NCBI RefSeq assembly: GCF_900109755.1
Contig: NZ_FOAR01000008.1
Coordinates: forward strand, 140,902 to 204,901
Reading direction: 5' to 3'
From: Pseudomonas agarici
GTDB lineage: Bacteria > Pseudomonadota > Gammaproteobacteria > Pseudomonadales > Pseudomonadaceae
DNA: 64,000 nucleotides
Shown: positions 54,231 to 63,827 of the stretch, piece after piece
Layout of the letters: each line of letters begins with the position of its first letter
Position numbering within the stretch: position 1 is the stretch's first letter
Notes under the pieces: model-generated
Databases searched by the model: none
Told to the model about the DNA's origin: nothing
Seen by the model: the letters and a program-made list of their open reading frames with translations, nothing else
Program-made: the position numbers and the translations under genes

Positions 54231-56215
54231 GCAGTCACTCCACTCATGCCCAGTGCTTCACGTACACGGCTCTTGACCTTGACCCGATAACGCCGATCCA
54301 ACGCCGCCAGCAAACCGCCAAAACCGGTCAGCAGGCCGCCGAACCAGATCCAGCGAACGAACGGTTTGACATGCACTCGTACCGCCCAGGCACCATCGCC
54401 CAACGGCTCGCCGAGAGCGACATAGAGGTCACGGGTGAAGCCAGCGTCGATCCCGGCTTCGGTCATCATCGATTGCTGGACGGTATAGAGACGTTTCTCC
54501 GGATGCAACACGGCAATTTCCTTGCCGTTGTCGATCACCCGGATGGTGCCTTTGTCCGAAGTGAAGTTCGGTCCTTCGAAGTGCTTGGCCCCTTCGAAGA
54601 CGAAGTGATAACCGGCCAATTCCATGGACTCACCCGGCGCCAGGCGCAAATCGCGTTCGGCGCTCTCCTGGCTCGCCAGCACCAGGCCCAAGGCACAGAC
54701 CGCGATTCCCAAGTGCGCCAGCTGCATGCCCCAGTAACTGCGAGTCAGGCCCGGCAAGCCCTTGATCAGGCCTTTGTGGCGAGTTTTGTCGAGGATGTCG
54801 CGGACACCGGCCAGTACCACCCAAGCCGCCAGTAGGAAGGTCGCCAGCACTGCCCAGTTGAAGTCGCCATAGACCACACCCGCGACGATGGCCAAGGCCA
54901 CGCTACCCAGCAACACCGGGGTCAGCATGCCCAGCAGCCATTTCACCGGGGTGTCCTTCCAGCGCACCAGTACGCCGACCGCCATCACCACCATCAACAG
55001 CGCCATCAGCGGAATAAACAATGCATTGAAGTACGGCGGGCCGACCGACAGCTTGGCACCAGTCAAGGCATCGAGCACCAACGGATACAAGGTACCCAGC
55101 AGGATCATCGAGGCTGCCACCACCAGCACCAGATTGTTACCCAGCAGCAGGGTTTCGCGGGACCACAGATTGAAGCCCACATGGCTTTTTACCACTGGCG
55201 CCCGCAGGGCGAACAGCGTCAGCGAACCACCCACCACGAACAGCAGGAAAATCAGGATGAACACGCCGCGCGCCGGGTCGGAAGCGAATGCATGCACCGA
55301 GGTCAGTACACCCGAACGCACCAGGAAGGTACCCAGTAGGCTGAGGGAGAATGCAGCGATGGCGAGCAGCACGGTCCAGCTCTTGAACACTCCGCGCTTT
55401 TCCGTGACTGCCAGGGAATGGATCAGCGCCGTGCCCACCAGCCAGGGCATGAACGAAGCGTTCTCCACCGGGTCCCAAAACCAAAAGCCACCCCAGCCGA
55501 GCTCATAGTAAGCCCACCAGGAACCAAGGGTGATACCGATGCCGAGGAATGCCCAGGCAACGATGGTCCAGGGCCGCGACCAGCGCGCCCAGGCGGCGTC
55601 GAGCCGACCACCGAGCAGCGCGGCGATGGCGAAAGCGAAGGCCACCGAGAAACCGACATAACCCATGTAGAGCATCGGCGGATGGACGATCAGACCAATG
55701 TCCTGCAGCAACGGGTTGAGATCACGCCCGTCCGCCGGAATCTGCGGCAGAATGCGCGAGAACGGGTTGGAAGTAAGGATCAGAAACAGCAGAAAACCGG
55801 TACTGATCATGCCCATCACCGCCAGTACGCGGGCCAGCATCACTTGCGGCAATTGCCGGGAGAACACTGACACGGCGAAGGTCCAGCCGCCGAGGATCAG
55901 CGCCCAGAGCAGCAGCGATCCTTCGTGGGCGCCCCACACGGCACTGAACTTGAAGTACCAGGGCAAGGCGCTGTTGGAATTGTTGGCCACATAGCTGACG
56001 GAAAAGTCATCGGTCATGAATGCATAGACCAAGATGCCGAAAGCAAAGACGAGAAAGGCGAACTGTCCCCAGGCCGCGGGCTGTGCGAGGCTCATCCATA
56101 GGCGATCCCCCCGCCAGGCACCCAGCAGGGGGATGATGGCCTGCACCAGGGCAAAGCACAACGCGAGGATCATGGCCAGGTGGCCCAGCTCTGGTATCAG
56201 CAGCTCCGAATTCAT
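54227..56215 (-). CDS. ccmF: Heme lyase CcmF
   Basis: A 662-residue membrane protein with about 15 helices. The WWD-type heme-handling region reads GWGGFWFWDPVENASFMPWL. It ligates heme to apocytochrome with CcmH and CcmI. It ends overlapping ccmG and starts 3 bases after the ccmE stop. Confidence 0.95.
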   Translation of the reverse strand: MNSELLIPELGHLAMILALCFALVQAIIPLLGAWRGDRLWMSLAQPAAWGQFAFLVFAFGILVYAFMTDDFSVSYVANNSNSALPWYFKFSAVWGAHEGSLLLWALILGGWTFAVSVFSRQLPQVMLARVLAVMGMISTGFLLFLILTSNPFSRILPQIPADGRDLNPLLQDIGLIVHPPMLYMGYVGFSVAFAFAIAALLGGRLDAAWARWSRPWTIVAWAFLGIGITLGSWWAYYELGWGGFWFWDPVENASFMPWLVGTALIHSLAVTEKRGVFKSWTVLLAIAAFSLSLLGTFLVRSGVLTSVHAFASDPARGVFILIFLLFVVGGSLTLFALRAPVVKSHVGFNLWSRETLLLGNNLVLVVAASMILLGTLYPLVLDALTGAKLSVGPPYFNALFIPLMALLMVVMAVGVLVRWKDTPVKWLLGMLTPVLLGSVALAIVAGVVYGDFNWAVLATFLLAAWVVLAGVRDILDKTRHKGLIKGLPGLTRSYWGMQLAHLGIAVCALGLVLASQESAERDLRLAPGESMELAGYHFVFEGAKHFEGPNFTSDKGTIRVIDNGKEIAVLHPEKRLYTVQQSMMTEAGIDAGFTRDLYVALGEPLGDGAWAVRVHVKPFVRWIWFGGLLTGFGGLLAALDRRYRVKVKSRVREALGMSGVTA

Positions 56216-56218
56216 CGA

Positions 56219-56674
56219 TCAACCCTCTTTGGTGGGAGTGGATGCGGACTGGCCGCTGTCTTTGAGTGCCTTGGTCACTTCTGGCGGCATGTACTTCTCG
56301 TCGTGCTTGGCCAGGACTTCATCGGCCACCACCACGCCTTCAGCGTTCAGCTTACCCAGGGCGACGATGCCCTGCCCTTCACGAAACAAGTCAGGAAGAA
56401 TCCCGCGATAGGTGATGGTCACGGATTTGTTGAAGTCGGTGACCACGAATTTCACGTCCAGGGAGTCGCTGGAACGCACCAGCGAGCCCTTCTCGACCAT
56501 GCCACCGGCACGGATCCGTGTGTCCGGGGGCGCCTCGCCATTGGCGATTTGGGTCGGGGTGTAGAACAGATTGATGTTCTCCTGCAGCGCGCTCAAGGCC
56601 AGGCCAACGGCAGCACCGACCCCGACCAGGATCGCCAGGATGATGATCAGACGCTTCTTGCGCAACGGGTTCAC
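56219..56674 (-). CDS. ccmE: Periplasmic heme chaperone CcmE
   Basis: A 151-residue protein with an N-terminal signal anchor (about 9-29) and an OB-fold domain. The heme-attaching histidine lies in [13 protein letters not shown], close to the canonical HDENYTPPEV. It starts with GTG, and the overlap GTGA with ccmD supports this start. Confidence 0.93.
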   Translation of the reverse strand: MNPLRKKRLIIILAILVGVGAAVGLALSALQENINLFYTPTQIANGEAPPDTRIRAGGMVEKGSLVRSSDSLDVKFVVTDFNKSVTITYRGILPDLFREGQGIVALGKLNAEGVVVADEVLAKHDEKYMPPEVTKALKDSGQSASTPTKEG

Positions 56675-56847
56675 TTGGCATTCTCCCGGCGCAGACGTCG
56701 CGCCTCTTGTTGCAGGTAACGCCGGCGGGCCAGCAGTGGCGCCGCGACGTTCAGGACCAGTACCGCGAGGCAGATACCGTAGGCCGACCAGACATAAAGA
56801 CCATGATGGCCCATAGCGATCAATTCGCCAAATGAAGCAAAACTCAT
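56671..56847 (-). CDS. ccmD: CcmD small heme-exporter subunit
   Basis: A 58-residue protein found by reading the gap between ccmC and ccmE. It has one transmembrane helix (about 15-37) with the family stretch [20 protein letters not shown], then a basic tail with [14 protein letters not shown]. It overlaps ccmC by 4 bases (ATGA) and ccmE by 4 bases (GTGA). It helps release CcmE-heme from the CcmABC complex. Confidence 0.9.
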   Translation of the reverse strand: MSFASFGELIAMGHHGLYVWSAYGICLAVLVLNVAAPLLARRRYLQQEARRLRRENAK

Positions 56848-57599
56848 CGAGCCGTCTCCAGTTCGTTCAGCACTTCGGTCTTGACCCAGCTCGCCCGGGC
56901 CTCACGCTTGAGCACCTCAAGGCGCATGCGCAGCAGTAGCACGGCGCCGAAGAAGCAGTAGAAGCCCAGCGCGGTCAGCAGCAGCGGCATCCACATCTCG
57001 ACGGGCATCGCCGGTTTCTCGGAGAGGCTGAAAGTCGCGCCCTGATGCAGGGTGTTCCACCACTCCACGGAGTATTTGATGATCGGGATATTGATCACGC
57101 CGACAATCGCCAGCACCGCACTGGCCTTGGCGGCACTGTCGCGGTTGCTGATGGCATTGCCCAGAGCGATCAGGCCGAAATACAGGAACAGCAGGATCAG
57201 CATCGAGGTCAGGCGCGCGTCCCAGACCCACCAGGCGCCCCAGGTCGGTTTGCCCCAGATCGCCCCGGTAATCAGCGCCAGCGCAGTCATCCAGGCACCG
57301 ATGGGTGCCGCGCATTGCAGGGCGACATCGGCCAGCTTCATCTTCCACACCAGCCCCACCACGCCGCAGACCGCCAGCATCACATAGCAGGACTGGGCCA
57401 GCATCGCGGCCGGCACATGGATGTAGATGATGCGAAAGCTGTTGCCTTGCTGGTAATCCGGCGGCGCGAAGGCCAGTCCCCAGACCACGCCAACACCGAT
57501 CAGCAGCACGGCGGCGATGCTCAGCCAGGGCAACAAGCGCCCGCTAATGCCATAGAACCATTTGGGCGAGCCCAACTTATGAAACCAAGTCCAGTTCAT
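56844..57599 (-). CDS. ccmC: Heme exporter/delivery protein CcmC
   Basis: A 251-residue six-helix membrane protein with the tryptophan-rich heme motif [12 protein letters not shown]. It transfers heme to CcmE. The ATG at 57599 is used; a GTG immediately before it is an alternative. Its stop overlaps ccmD. Confidence 0.95.
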   Translation of the reverse strand: MNWTWFHKLGSPKWFYGISGRLLPWLSIAAVLLIGVGVVWGLAFAPPDYQQGNSFRIIYIHVPAAMLAQSCYVMLAVCGVVGLVWKMKLADVALQCAAPIGAWMTALALITGAIWGKPTWGAWWVWDARLTSMLILLFLYFGLIALGNAISNRDSAAKASAVLAIVGVINIPIIKYSVEWWNTLHQGATFSLSEKPAMPVEMWMPLLLTALGFYCFFGAVLLLRMRLEVLKREARASWVKTEVLNELETAR

Positions 57600-57647
57600 C
57601 ACGGTACATCCAAGGGTCTTTGCTGGCCGTAAACCGACCAGACCTCA

Positions 57648-58316
57648 TTATTCGCCGACGCTGATTTTCAGGCCGGCGGCTATTGCAAAAGGTGTCAGGG
57701 TCACCGCCAGGGCGGCCAGGCTGCCAAGCCAGAGCAGGTAACCCGTTGCCGGCATGCCTTGCAACGCTGCCTGCAAGGCACCGCTGCCGAGAATCAACAC
57801 CGGGATATACAACGGCAGAATCAGCAACGCCAGCAACAGGCCGCCGCGCTTGAGCCCCACCGTCAGCGCTGCCCCCACGGCACCGAGCAAACTCAATATC
57901 GGTGTTCCCAACAACAGCGACAACAACAACACCGGCAGGCAGGCGCTCGGCAGGCCGAGCATCAGCGCCAGCAGCGGCGCCAGCAGAACCAGGGCCAGGC
58001 CGGAGAATACCCAGTGTGCCAGCACCTTGGCCAAAACCAGAAGAGCCAGAGGGTGCGACGAAAGGACCCACTGTTCGAGGGAGCCGTCTTCGAAATCACT
58101 GCGGAAAAGCCCGTCCAGCGAGAGCAAGACGGACAAAAGTGCCGCGACCCAGACCAGTCCCGGAGACAAGGTTTGCAACAGTTTAGTCTCGGGACCCACC
58201 GCCAGCGGAAACAATGCGATCACGATGGCAAAAAACACCAGCGGATTGGCCAGTTCTGCCGGACGCCGGAACAGCAGCCGCGCTTCGCGGGCGAACAGCA
58301 GCCCGAAGACACTCAT
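57648..58316 (-). CDS. ccmB: Heme ABC exporter permease CcmB
   Basis: A 222-residue permease with six helices, beginning [20 protein letters not shown]. The start at 58316 overlaps the ccmA stop (ATGA), which fixes it over an in-frame ATG three codons upstream. It forms the CcmAB transporter that drives release of CcmE-heme. Confidence 0.94.
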   Translation of the reverse strand: MSVFGLLFAREARLLFRRPAELANPLVFFAIVIALFPLAVGPETKLLQTLSPGLVWVAALLSVLLSLDGLFRSDFEDGSLEQWVLSSHPLALLVLAKVLAHWVFSGLALVLLAPLLALMLGLPSACLPVLLLSLLLGTPILSLLGAVGAALTVGLKRGGLLLALLILPLYIPVLILGSGALQAALQGMPATGYLLWLGSLAALAVTLTPFAIAAGLKISVGE

Positions 58317-58948
58317 ACGCGCCACCGTCCGAGATCGAGATCGCGGTAGCCGGCAGGTACACGCGTCAGGCTGTGGTGAGTGGTCAGCACGATCATTCCA
58401 CCGCGTTCGCAGTGAGCGGCGAGGTGCTCTTCAAGCTGAGCCACGCCCTGCTTGTCCAGGGCGGTGAAGGGTTCGTCGAGAATCCATAGCGACGGGCTGT
58501 CCAGGTACAACCGGGCCAGAGCCACGCGTCGCTGCTGGCCAGCCGACAGGGTATGGCAGGGCACATCCTCGAAACCACGCAGGCCAACAGCCGCCAGCGC
58601 CTGCCAGATGGCCTCGCGGCCAGCCGGCTGGTGCAGCGCGCAGAGCCAACTGAGGTTTTCCTCGGCGGTGAGCAGGTCCTTGATCCCGGCGGCATGGCCA
58701 ATCCACAGCAAGGTGCGCGCCAGCTCGCCACGATGACTGTGTAGCGGTTTGTCCTTGAGGCGGATCTCGCCAGCGGTTGGCCGCATCAATCCGGCCAGCA
58801 GGCGCAGCAAGCTGGTCTTGCCACTGCCGTTAGGGCCACTGACCTGTAACATGTCGCCAGGGCTCAGACGCACATCAAGGTTCTCGAAGAGCATCCGCCA
58901 ATCACGCTCACAGGCGAGTGCTAAGGCTTCTAGAAAGGGGCTGGTCAA
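58313..58948 (-). CDS. ccmA: Heme ABC exporter ATPase CcmA
   Basis: An ATPase of about 211 residues, with Walker [10 protein letters not shown], signature LSAGQQRR, Walker [13 protein letters not shown] and the switch histidine TTHH. The start is not certain. TTG at 58948 ([13 protein letters not shown]) matches the family N-terminus and has AAAGG before it; an ATG at 58984 adds 12 residues with no visible ribosome site. First gene of the ccmABCDEFGHI operon. Confidence 0.9.
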   Translation of the reverse strand: MTSPFLEALALACERDWRMLFENLDVRLSPGDMLQVSGPNGSGKTSLLRLLAGLMRPTAGEIRLKDKPLHSHRGELARTLLWIGHAAGIKDLLTAEENLSWLCALHQPAGREAIWQALAAVGLRGFEDVPCHTLSAGQQRRVALARLYLDSPSLWILDEPFTALDKQGVAQLEEHLAAHCERGGMIVLTTHHSLTRVPAGYRDLDLGRWRV

Positions 58949-59145
58949 ATCATCGAGGCCTTTTGCGGTTCTCAAGTCGGTCATGGCGCGGCCGTTAACG
59001 TGAAGCAGGATAGATGCTTTTGCTGCTCTATTCACCGAGCTGTATCAATTTAGCAATATTTTGAAAACTCTATTTGGGGGCAGCGCGGCATCATACATGC
59101 CATGCCCCTATGCTAAAGAGGCCTATTTCGACAGGTTGCGACCCG

Positions 59146-60723
59146 ATGACAGGCGAACTCAACATCTCTCCTCTGACCCAAGTGATTGCGGCCAGTAGCC
59201 GTCCGGCGGTACTCGCCAGCGAGTTGCTCAGGCTGACACCGCCCCAGGACGGGCTGATCGCTCCCGGACAGAGTGTCAGGGCCGATGTGCTGTCGCTGAA
59301 GCAGGCCGGTCAGACTTTCCAGATGTTGCTCAAGCTGACCACCGACAACGGTCGCCAGAGCACCGTGCAAGCTACCGGCAACCAACCGCTGCCCCAGGGT
59401 ACCCAACTGACCGTGACCCAACCCTCGGCTGGCAACCTGGCCATTACCGTGCTGCAGGCCCGCAGTGCCAACGTTGCCGTCCTGACCCGCCTAGACACCG
59501 CGCAACTGCCGGCTGGCACTCTGCTGCAAGGCAAGATCATAAGCCGCCAGGTGCTACCCGCGGTGCCGGGCGAACCCTTGGTCTATCGCTCGTTGGTGAG
59601 CCTGCTCAATACCGTGCTGAGCGGCACCACCCTGGCCCTTGACAGCCCGCAGCCACTGCGGATCGGCAGCCTGCTCAGCGCCCTGGTGCAGGACTCGCAA
59701 AACCTGAGCTTCGTGCCGCTGGGCGACCACCAGGAGCAGTTGGCGGTCGCCCAGCAACTGCTGACTCAGCAAGCGCGCCAGGGCTCACTGGATAGCCTGA
59801 TCAGCCACCTGCGCAACCTGCCGCAAAACGATGAGCTGGCCCTGACGCCCGATCTGCGCGCTGCCATCGCCAGCCTGCTCGACGATCTCCCCGATATGGC
59901 GCAGCTGAGCAACCCCAGGGGTCTGACCCAAGCCTTGCAAAACAGCGGGCTGTTCTTCGAAGCCAAACTGCTGCTGGGGCAAAACCCGACCCTGACGCCG
60001 GACTTCAAGGGCAGCCTGTTGCGCTTGATCGCCCAGGTCATACCGCAATTGCCGGACACCGCGACCGCCAATCCCGGCGCTGGCGCCGCCGTGTTGGCCC
60101 AGGCCTTGCCAGGCTTTGTCCGCAGTGCCCTCGGGGCGCTCGGGCAGGTCGGAGGCAAGGCCCAACCCCTTGGTTTTCCGTTGCCCTCACGGCTGCTGCG
60201 GACCCTGGCCGGCGAAGGTAGCCTGGAGAACCTGCTGCACCTGGCTGCCGCCGCCGTTTCACGCCTGCAGAGTCATCAACTGGCGAGCCTCGAACAGACC
60301 GGTCGCACGCCCGACGGCAACCTGCAAACCACCTGGCAACTGGAAATCCCCCTGCGCAATCTGCAGGACATCGTGCCCTTGCAGGTCAAGATCCAGCGCG
60401 AAGAGACCTCGGAAAATGAAGCCAGTGAGCAGCCTCAACAACGCGAGCACAAGGCGCCGTTGTGGCGCGTGGAACTGGCCTTCGATCTTGCGCCACTAGG
60501 CCCGCTCCACGTCCAGGCTCAACTGCTGCAAGGCAGCTTGTCCGGCCGACTCTGGGCCGAACGGCCCGCCACCGCCATGCTGATCGAAAGCGAGCTGGGA
60601 GCGTTGCGTGAACAACTGCGCGCCAGTGGCCTGAATGTCGGCGAACTCGACTGCCACCAGGGCCTACCGCCACAGGGCAATCAAACCCGACTGGAACAAC
60701 GCTGGGTCGACGAAACCGCATGA
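59146..60723 (+). CDS. fliK: Flagellar hook-length control protein FliK-like
   Basis: A 525-residue protein whose C-terminal about 120 residues match the FliK export-switch domain (LWRVELAFDLAPLGPLHVQAQLLQG, SGRLWAERPATAMLIESELGALREQL). The rest is low-complexity, alanine/glutamine/leucine-rich, as in hook-length rulers. The ATG at 59146 is chosen because the frame is strongly coding from there. It overlaps the following flhB-like gene by 4 bases. The main flagellar fliK is normally elsewhere in Pseudomonas, so this may be a second copy or a specialised paralogue. Confidence 0.82.
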   Translation: MTGELNISPLTQVIAASSRPAVLASELLRLTPPQDGLIAPGQSVRADVLSLKQAGQTFQMLLKLTTDNGRQSTVQATGNQPLPQGTQLTVTQPSAGNLAITVLQARSANVAVLTRLDTAQLPAGTLLQGKIISRQVLPAVPGEPLVYRSLVSLLNTVLSGTTLALDSPQPLRIGSLLSALVQDSQNLSFVPLGDHQEQLAVAQQLLTQQARQGSLDSLISHLRNLPQNDELALTPDLRAAIASLLDDLPDMAQLSNPRGLTQALQNSGLFFEAKLLLGQNPTLTPDFKGSLLRLIAQVIPQLPDTATANPGAGAAVLAQALPGFVRSALGALGQVGGKAQPLGFPLPSRLLRTLAGEGSLENLLHLAAAAVSRLQSHQLASLEQTGRTPDGNLQTTWQLEIPLRNLQDIVPLQVKIQREETSENEASEQPQQREHKAPLWRVELAFDLAPLGPLHVQAQLLQGSLSGRLWAERPATAMLIESELGALREQLRASGLNVGELDCHQGLPPQGNQTRLEQRWVDETA

Positions 60724-61049
60724 ATAATCCGCATACCCCACGCCAGGCCATTGCCCTCAAGTACGATGGCCAGCAAGCCCCGACCCTGACCGCCAAGGGC
60801 GACGAACAACTGGCCGAAGCCATCCTGAAGTTGGCCCGCGACTATGAGGTACCAATCTACGAGAATGCCGAATTGGTGAAACTGCTGGCTCGCCTGGAAC
60901 TGGGCGATAGCATTCCAGAGGAACTGTACCGGACCATCGCTGAAATCATTGCGTTCGCCTGGCGCCTGAAGGGCAAATTCCCCCAGGAACAGGACTCGAA
61001 TACACCGACAGTGGAGAGAGATATTACCGAGCGCGGGGAAGATTATTGA
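60720..61049 (+). CDS. FlhB C-terminal-domain (EscU/YscU-type) protein
   Basis: A 109-residue stand-alone version of the cytoplasmic FlhB tail, the type III export switch. The N-terminal piece reads NPHTPRQAIALKYDG (FlhB: NPTHxAxALKY), followed by VPIYENAELVKLLARLELGDSIPEELY, close to the canonical sequence. There are no membrane helices. The neighbour fliK is the natural partner because FliK binds FlhB to switch substrate specificity. A decayed second copy lies at 62480-62728. Confidence 0.88.
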   Translation: MNNPHTPRQAIALKYDGQQAPTLTAKGDEQLAEAILKLARDYEVPIYENAELVKLLARLELGDSIPEELYRTIAEIIAFAWRLKGKFPQEQDSNTPTVERDITERGEDY

Positions 61050-61269
61050 TTCAGAAAATCATTCACAGCTCGCAAAAATAAAATCCAACATTTTGGGTGA
61101 AATTTTCGTGACCGCTAGTTTAATGGTAATTATATATTGTTCGCAAAGAATCGTCGAAGCCCAGCGAGCATGCACGAAAGTCGTCGAAAAACCTCAACAA
61201 TCACATCCGGATTGAATTGAATAAAGATCACAAGCTGATTGTTTGCTGATCACTTACAAACGACTTTAC
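61050..61269. other. AT-rich gap, left part of the accessory island
   Basis: 220 bases, lower in GC than the fliK region. No gene is seen. It contains the 3' side of the TSUP gene and short GTCGAA repeats near 61150 and 61185. Confidence 0.4.
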
Positions 61270-62037
61270 TTATAAAAAAATGGACACCCCCATCCTTCCG
61301 ATGAGAAACACAAGTAAAATTAAAAAGAATATTCGAATAAAACCACTGCCATAACGCAGCGATAAAAAGGCTCCAGTGATAGAACCTGCAATATTGCATA
61401 TGGAAACCACACCACCTATTGCCCACAAGACATTACCAGACGGGATAAAAAACATCAGTGCGGCACTAAATGTTCCTAAATTAACCAACTTTGCTGAAGC
61501 TGATGCATTTAGAAAATCAAACCCAAAACACCTTACAAAAACAAAAAGCAGGAGACTGCCGCTACCTGGCCCGAACACACCGTCATAAAAACCAATTAAT
61601 CCGCCAAAAAAAATCCCTAACAGAACTTCTTTCTTTCCGACTTGAATATCAGAACTCGCTCGACCTAAATTTTTTTTTACAAAAACATAAACAACCATCA
61701 CTAACAAAATGAAGAAAGCAACATACTCCATAAACCTCTTTGGAACTAGCGAAACGGAGAGAGCACCAAATAAGGAAAATACAAAAGCTGAGATCATAGT
61801 TGGAAGCATAAGCCTCCAGATGACTTTTATTCTTTTAAGATAGGTGAATACAGAAGATAAGTTACCCGCCAAAACAGCTAGCTTGTTGGTTCCAAAAACC
61901 GTAGCCAAACTATATTGGGGCAAAGCGTGTAAAAGCGCCGGTAGTTGTACAAGCCCACCTCCGCCAACTGCCGCATCAATCAAACCACCGCAAAAAGCAA
62001 AAACACCTAACACTATTAAGGCGTGTTCAAAATCCAT
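61270..62037 (-). CDS. TSUP-family permease (TauE/SafE-like)
   Basis: A 255-residue inner-membrane permease of the TauE/SafE (sulfite exporter) family with about eight helices. Typical glycine-rich motifs are GGLIDAAVGGGGLVQLPALL near the N-terminus and GFYDGVFGPGSGSLLLF in the middle. Its base composition is clearly more AT-rich than its neighbours, so it was probably acquired. Substrates of the family include sulfite, sulfoacetate and other organosulfonates; this one is unknown. Confidence 0.85.
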   Translation of the reverse strand: MDFEHALIVLGVFAFCGGLIDAAVGGGGLVQLPALLHALPQYSLATVFGTNKLAVLAGNLSSVFTYLKRIKVIWRLMLPTMISAFVFSLFGALSVSLVPKRFMEYVAFFILLVMVVYVFVKKNLGRASSDIQVGKKEVLLGIFFGGLIGFYDGVFGPGSGSLLLFVFVRCFGFDFLNASASAKLVNLGTFSAALMFFIPSGNVLWAIGGVVSICNIAGSITGAFLSLRYGSGFIRIFFLILLVFLIGRMGVSIFL

Positions 62038-62479
62038 ATAAATTGTCCAGCCAGGGTTTGCGTTCTTGACTAGGCATTATGGAATCCTATCCATGTGAAT
62101 GTTACGCGGCTTAGACACTTAGCCCGGATACTTAGACCGATCTGATTTTTATTTTTTCGCACTTTTCGTTTTTATATTTTTTCTCTGCCGTATATCCTCA
62201 AAGCGTGTGCTGAACAATTCTAATTTAGATAGGCACCCTCCACTTTGTCAACTTTTCAACACAGGGCAATAAGACGCCAAAGCGATTTAATTTACCCTGG
62301 AAAAATCCGCCTGTAAGATAGTTCACACAACATATGACGCACACCGTTGAAAGCAACCGCTCTAAATGGCGATTTCCTTGTAGAATTTGCTATTATCCAG
62401 AAACATTTTACTTGAAATTAATTGCAACAATTTAAGGGTCTTTTTCTCTCAGCCGCCACCATCACCCCGCTCAAGTCAC
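62038..62479. other. AT-rich intergenic region upstream of the TSUP gene
   Basis: 442 bases with T-tracts near 62150-62190 and no recognisable gene. It is probably the promoter region of the TSUP gene (minus strand) and part of the acquired segment. Confidence 0.45.
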
Positions 62480-62728
62480 GGGCCGATCCAATTCCTGGTC
62501 AAGCTCCGCCGACATGAGCTGCATGAGTGCCGATCTACAAGAATGCCGAACCGGTGAAACTGCTCGCCCGCCTGAAGCTGGACGACAGAGTTTCGGAGGA
62601 CACGGTACCAGACCATCGCTTAAATCATTGCCTTCGCCTGGGGCCTGAAGGACAAATTTCCCCAGGGACAGAACTCGGAAATGCCGCCGGTAGAGAAGCA
62701 CGTAACTAGCAGAGGTGAAGACTACTGA
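62480..62728 (+). pseudogene. Decayed copy of the FlhB-tail gene
   Basis: From 62521 the sequence follows the gene at 60720-61049 almost to its end. Shared strings include GAATGCCGAA, GGTGAAACTGCT and CATCGCTxAAATCATTGC, and both end GAAGAxTAxTGA. An extra base near 62605 shifts the frame, and GCTGAAATC has become GCTTAAATC. A weaker match reaches back to about 62480. It has no ribosome site and no intact frame. Confidence 0.8.
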
Positions 62729-63311
62729 TCGTGATAGAACGAGACTCTGACTGCATGCTCACAGTGATCCGCGACGTTATAGCGAGCCCGTTGCTTTCAC
62801 GAATAAAGCCTCATAATGCTTGTGCCGTCCTATAAAAACATCATCGATTTGACGAACCCGCACATTCAGATGAGTGTCGCCGCAAGGCCTCGGCATGGCC
62901 ATCTTGCCAGGTTTGTAGGCACACCCACGGAGTCGTCGAATCCGGGGTATTCATGGTCCGATCATTGATACTTTTTGGCAAAATCTCCGAGCTACTCATT
63001 GCACCCTTGAGTATTTTGTAGGGTTTTTCCCTATTTGCTGTAGCCCATATATTTAAACACCGCACACCCCCCCATTCTCCCGCGCATCTAGGCACACTGG
63101 CCTCTCGCGTAGCTGTTCTTTTTATACGCGACTTGAACTTCCAACGCCTTAGCACTTATGGCGGATGCTACCCGACTGGCTGAACGGCGAGCTTTTCAAC
63201 CGACTGCATCGCGGCAGCCTTAAAGATGGATATCACCGTAACGGCAACGTCACTTTTGGGAGCCCACCCACTGACTGGCCCCTTCATCATGCCCCAAGGA
63301 CCAAGCGCGAT
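62729..63311. other. Intergenic region before the lipoprotein pair
   Basis: 583 bases. Open frames exist on both strands (62841-63155 minus; 63165-63311 plus, in frame with the lipoprotein) but none resembles a family. The AT-rich stretch 62990-63070 may hold the lipoprotein promoter. The content is otherwise unassigned. Confidence 0.4.
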
Positions 63312-63827
63312 ATGACTGCGTTGAAAAACAGAGTTTACCGCCTGCTTCAAGCCATCAGCGCCGTACTGCTGATCGCCACGCTGGCGGGCTGCAACGGCGA
63401 GGAGCCGGACAAAGGACCGGCTTCCGCCAGCATCAGTGGCTACAACCACACCGAAGAGTACATCCATCGCTTTTTTGTAGACGAGTCATGGGGAGGAAAT
63501 GTTCGCGCCTATGAGGGAGGGGGTAAGTTCGTGTGCTGTATCAACTATCCCCGTCAATGGCGTCCTGACCTCACCGCCACGGTACGTTGGAGTACCTCGG
63601 CCTCATGGAACAAACCCTACACAGGAACTACCTGGCATGAGCAGGTGGTGCCGATTGAGTATTACGACAAGTTGGGGACACGTTTGAATGTGCATTTCCT
63701 ACCGGACAACAAAGTGCGGTTGCTGATCTGGAACGGCTCAGCGGGCTCCAAAGGGTATCGCGGGCCAGATGCACCGGTAGAACCCGCCGACTGGCCCAAA
63801 ACCCTCTATCTGGAGGACCTCAAATGA
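63312..63827 (+). CDS. DUF3304-type lipoprotein (copy 1)
   Basis: A 171-residue lipoprotein. Signal peptide of 26 residues with lipobox LAGC (Cys27), then a domain of the DUF3304 type (ISGYNHTEEYIHRFFVDESWGGN, CCINYPRQWRPDLTATVRW, EYYDKLG-LNVHFLPDNKVRL). In Pseudomonas such proteins often lie beside type VI lipase effectors as putative immunity proteins, but no effector is visible here. The ATG at 63312 is chosen because it gives a standard signal peptide. Its stop overlaps the start of the next copy (ATGA). Confidence 0.8.
   Translation: MTALKNRVYRLLQAISAVLLIATLAGCNGEEPDKGPASASISGYNHTEEYIHRFFVDESWGGNVRAYEGGGKFVCCINYPRQWRPDLTATVRWSTSASWNKPYTGTTWHEQVVPIEYYDKLGTRLNVHFLPDNKVRLLIWNGSAGSKGYRGPDAPVEPADWPKTLYLEDLK

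Noticed and set aside
62841..63155. 104-codon minus-strand frame before the lipoprotein pair
   Set aside because: Composition looks non-coding (arginine- and serine-rich), no homologous pattern, no ribosome site.
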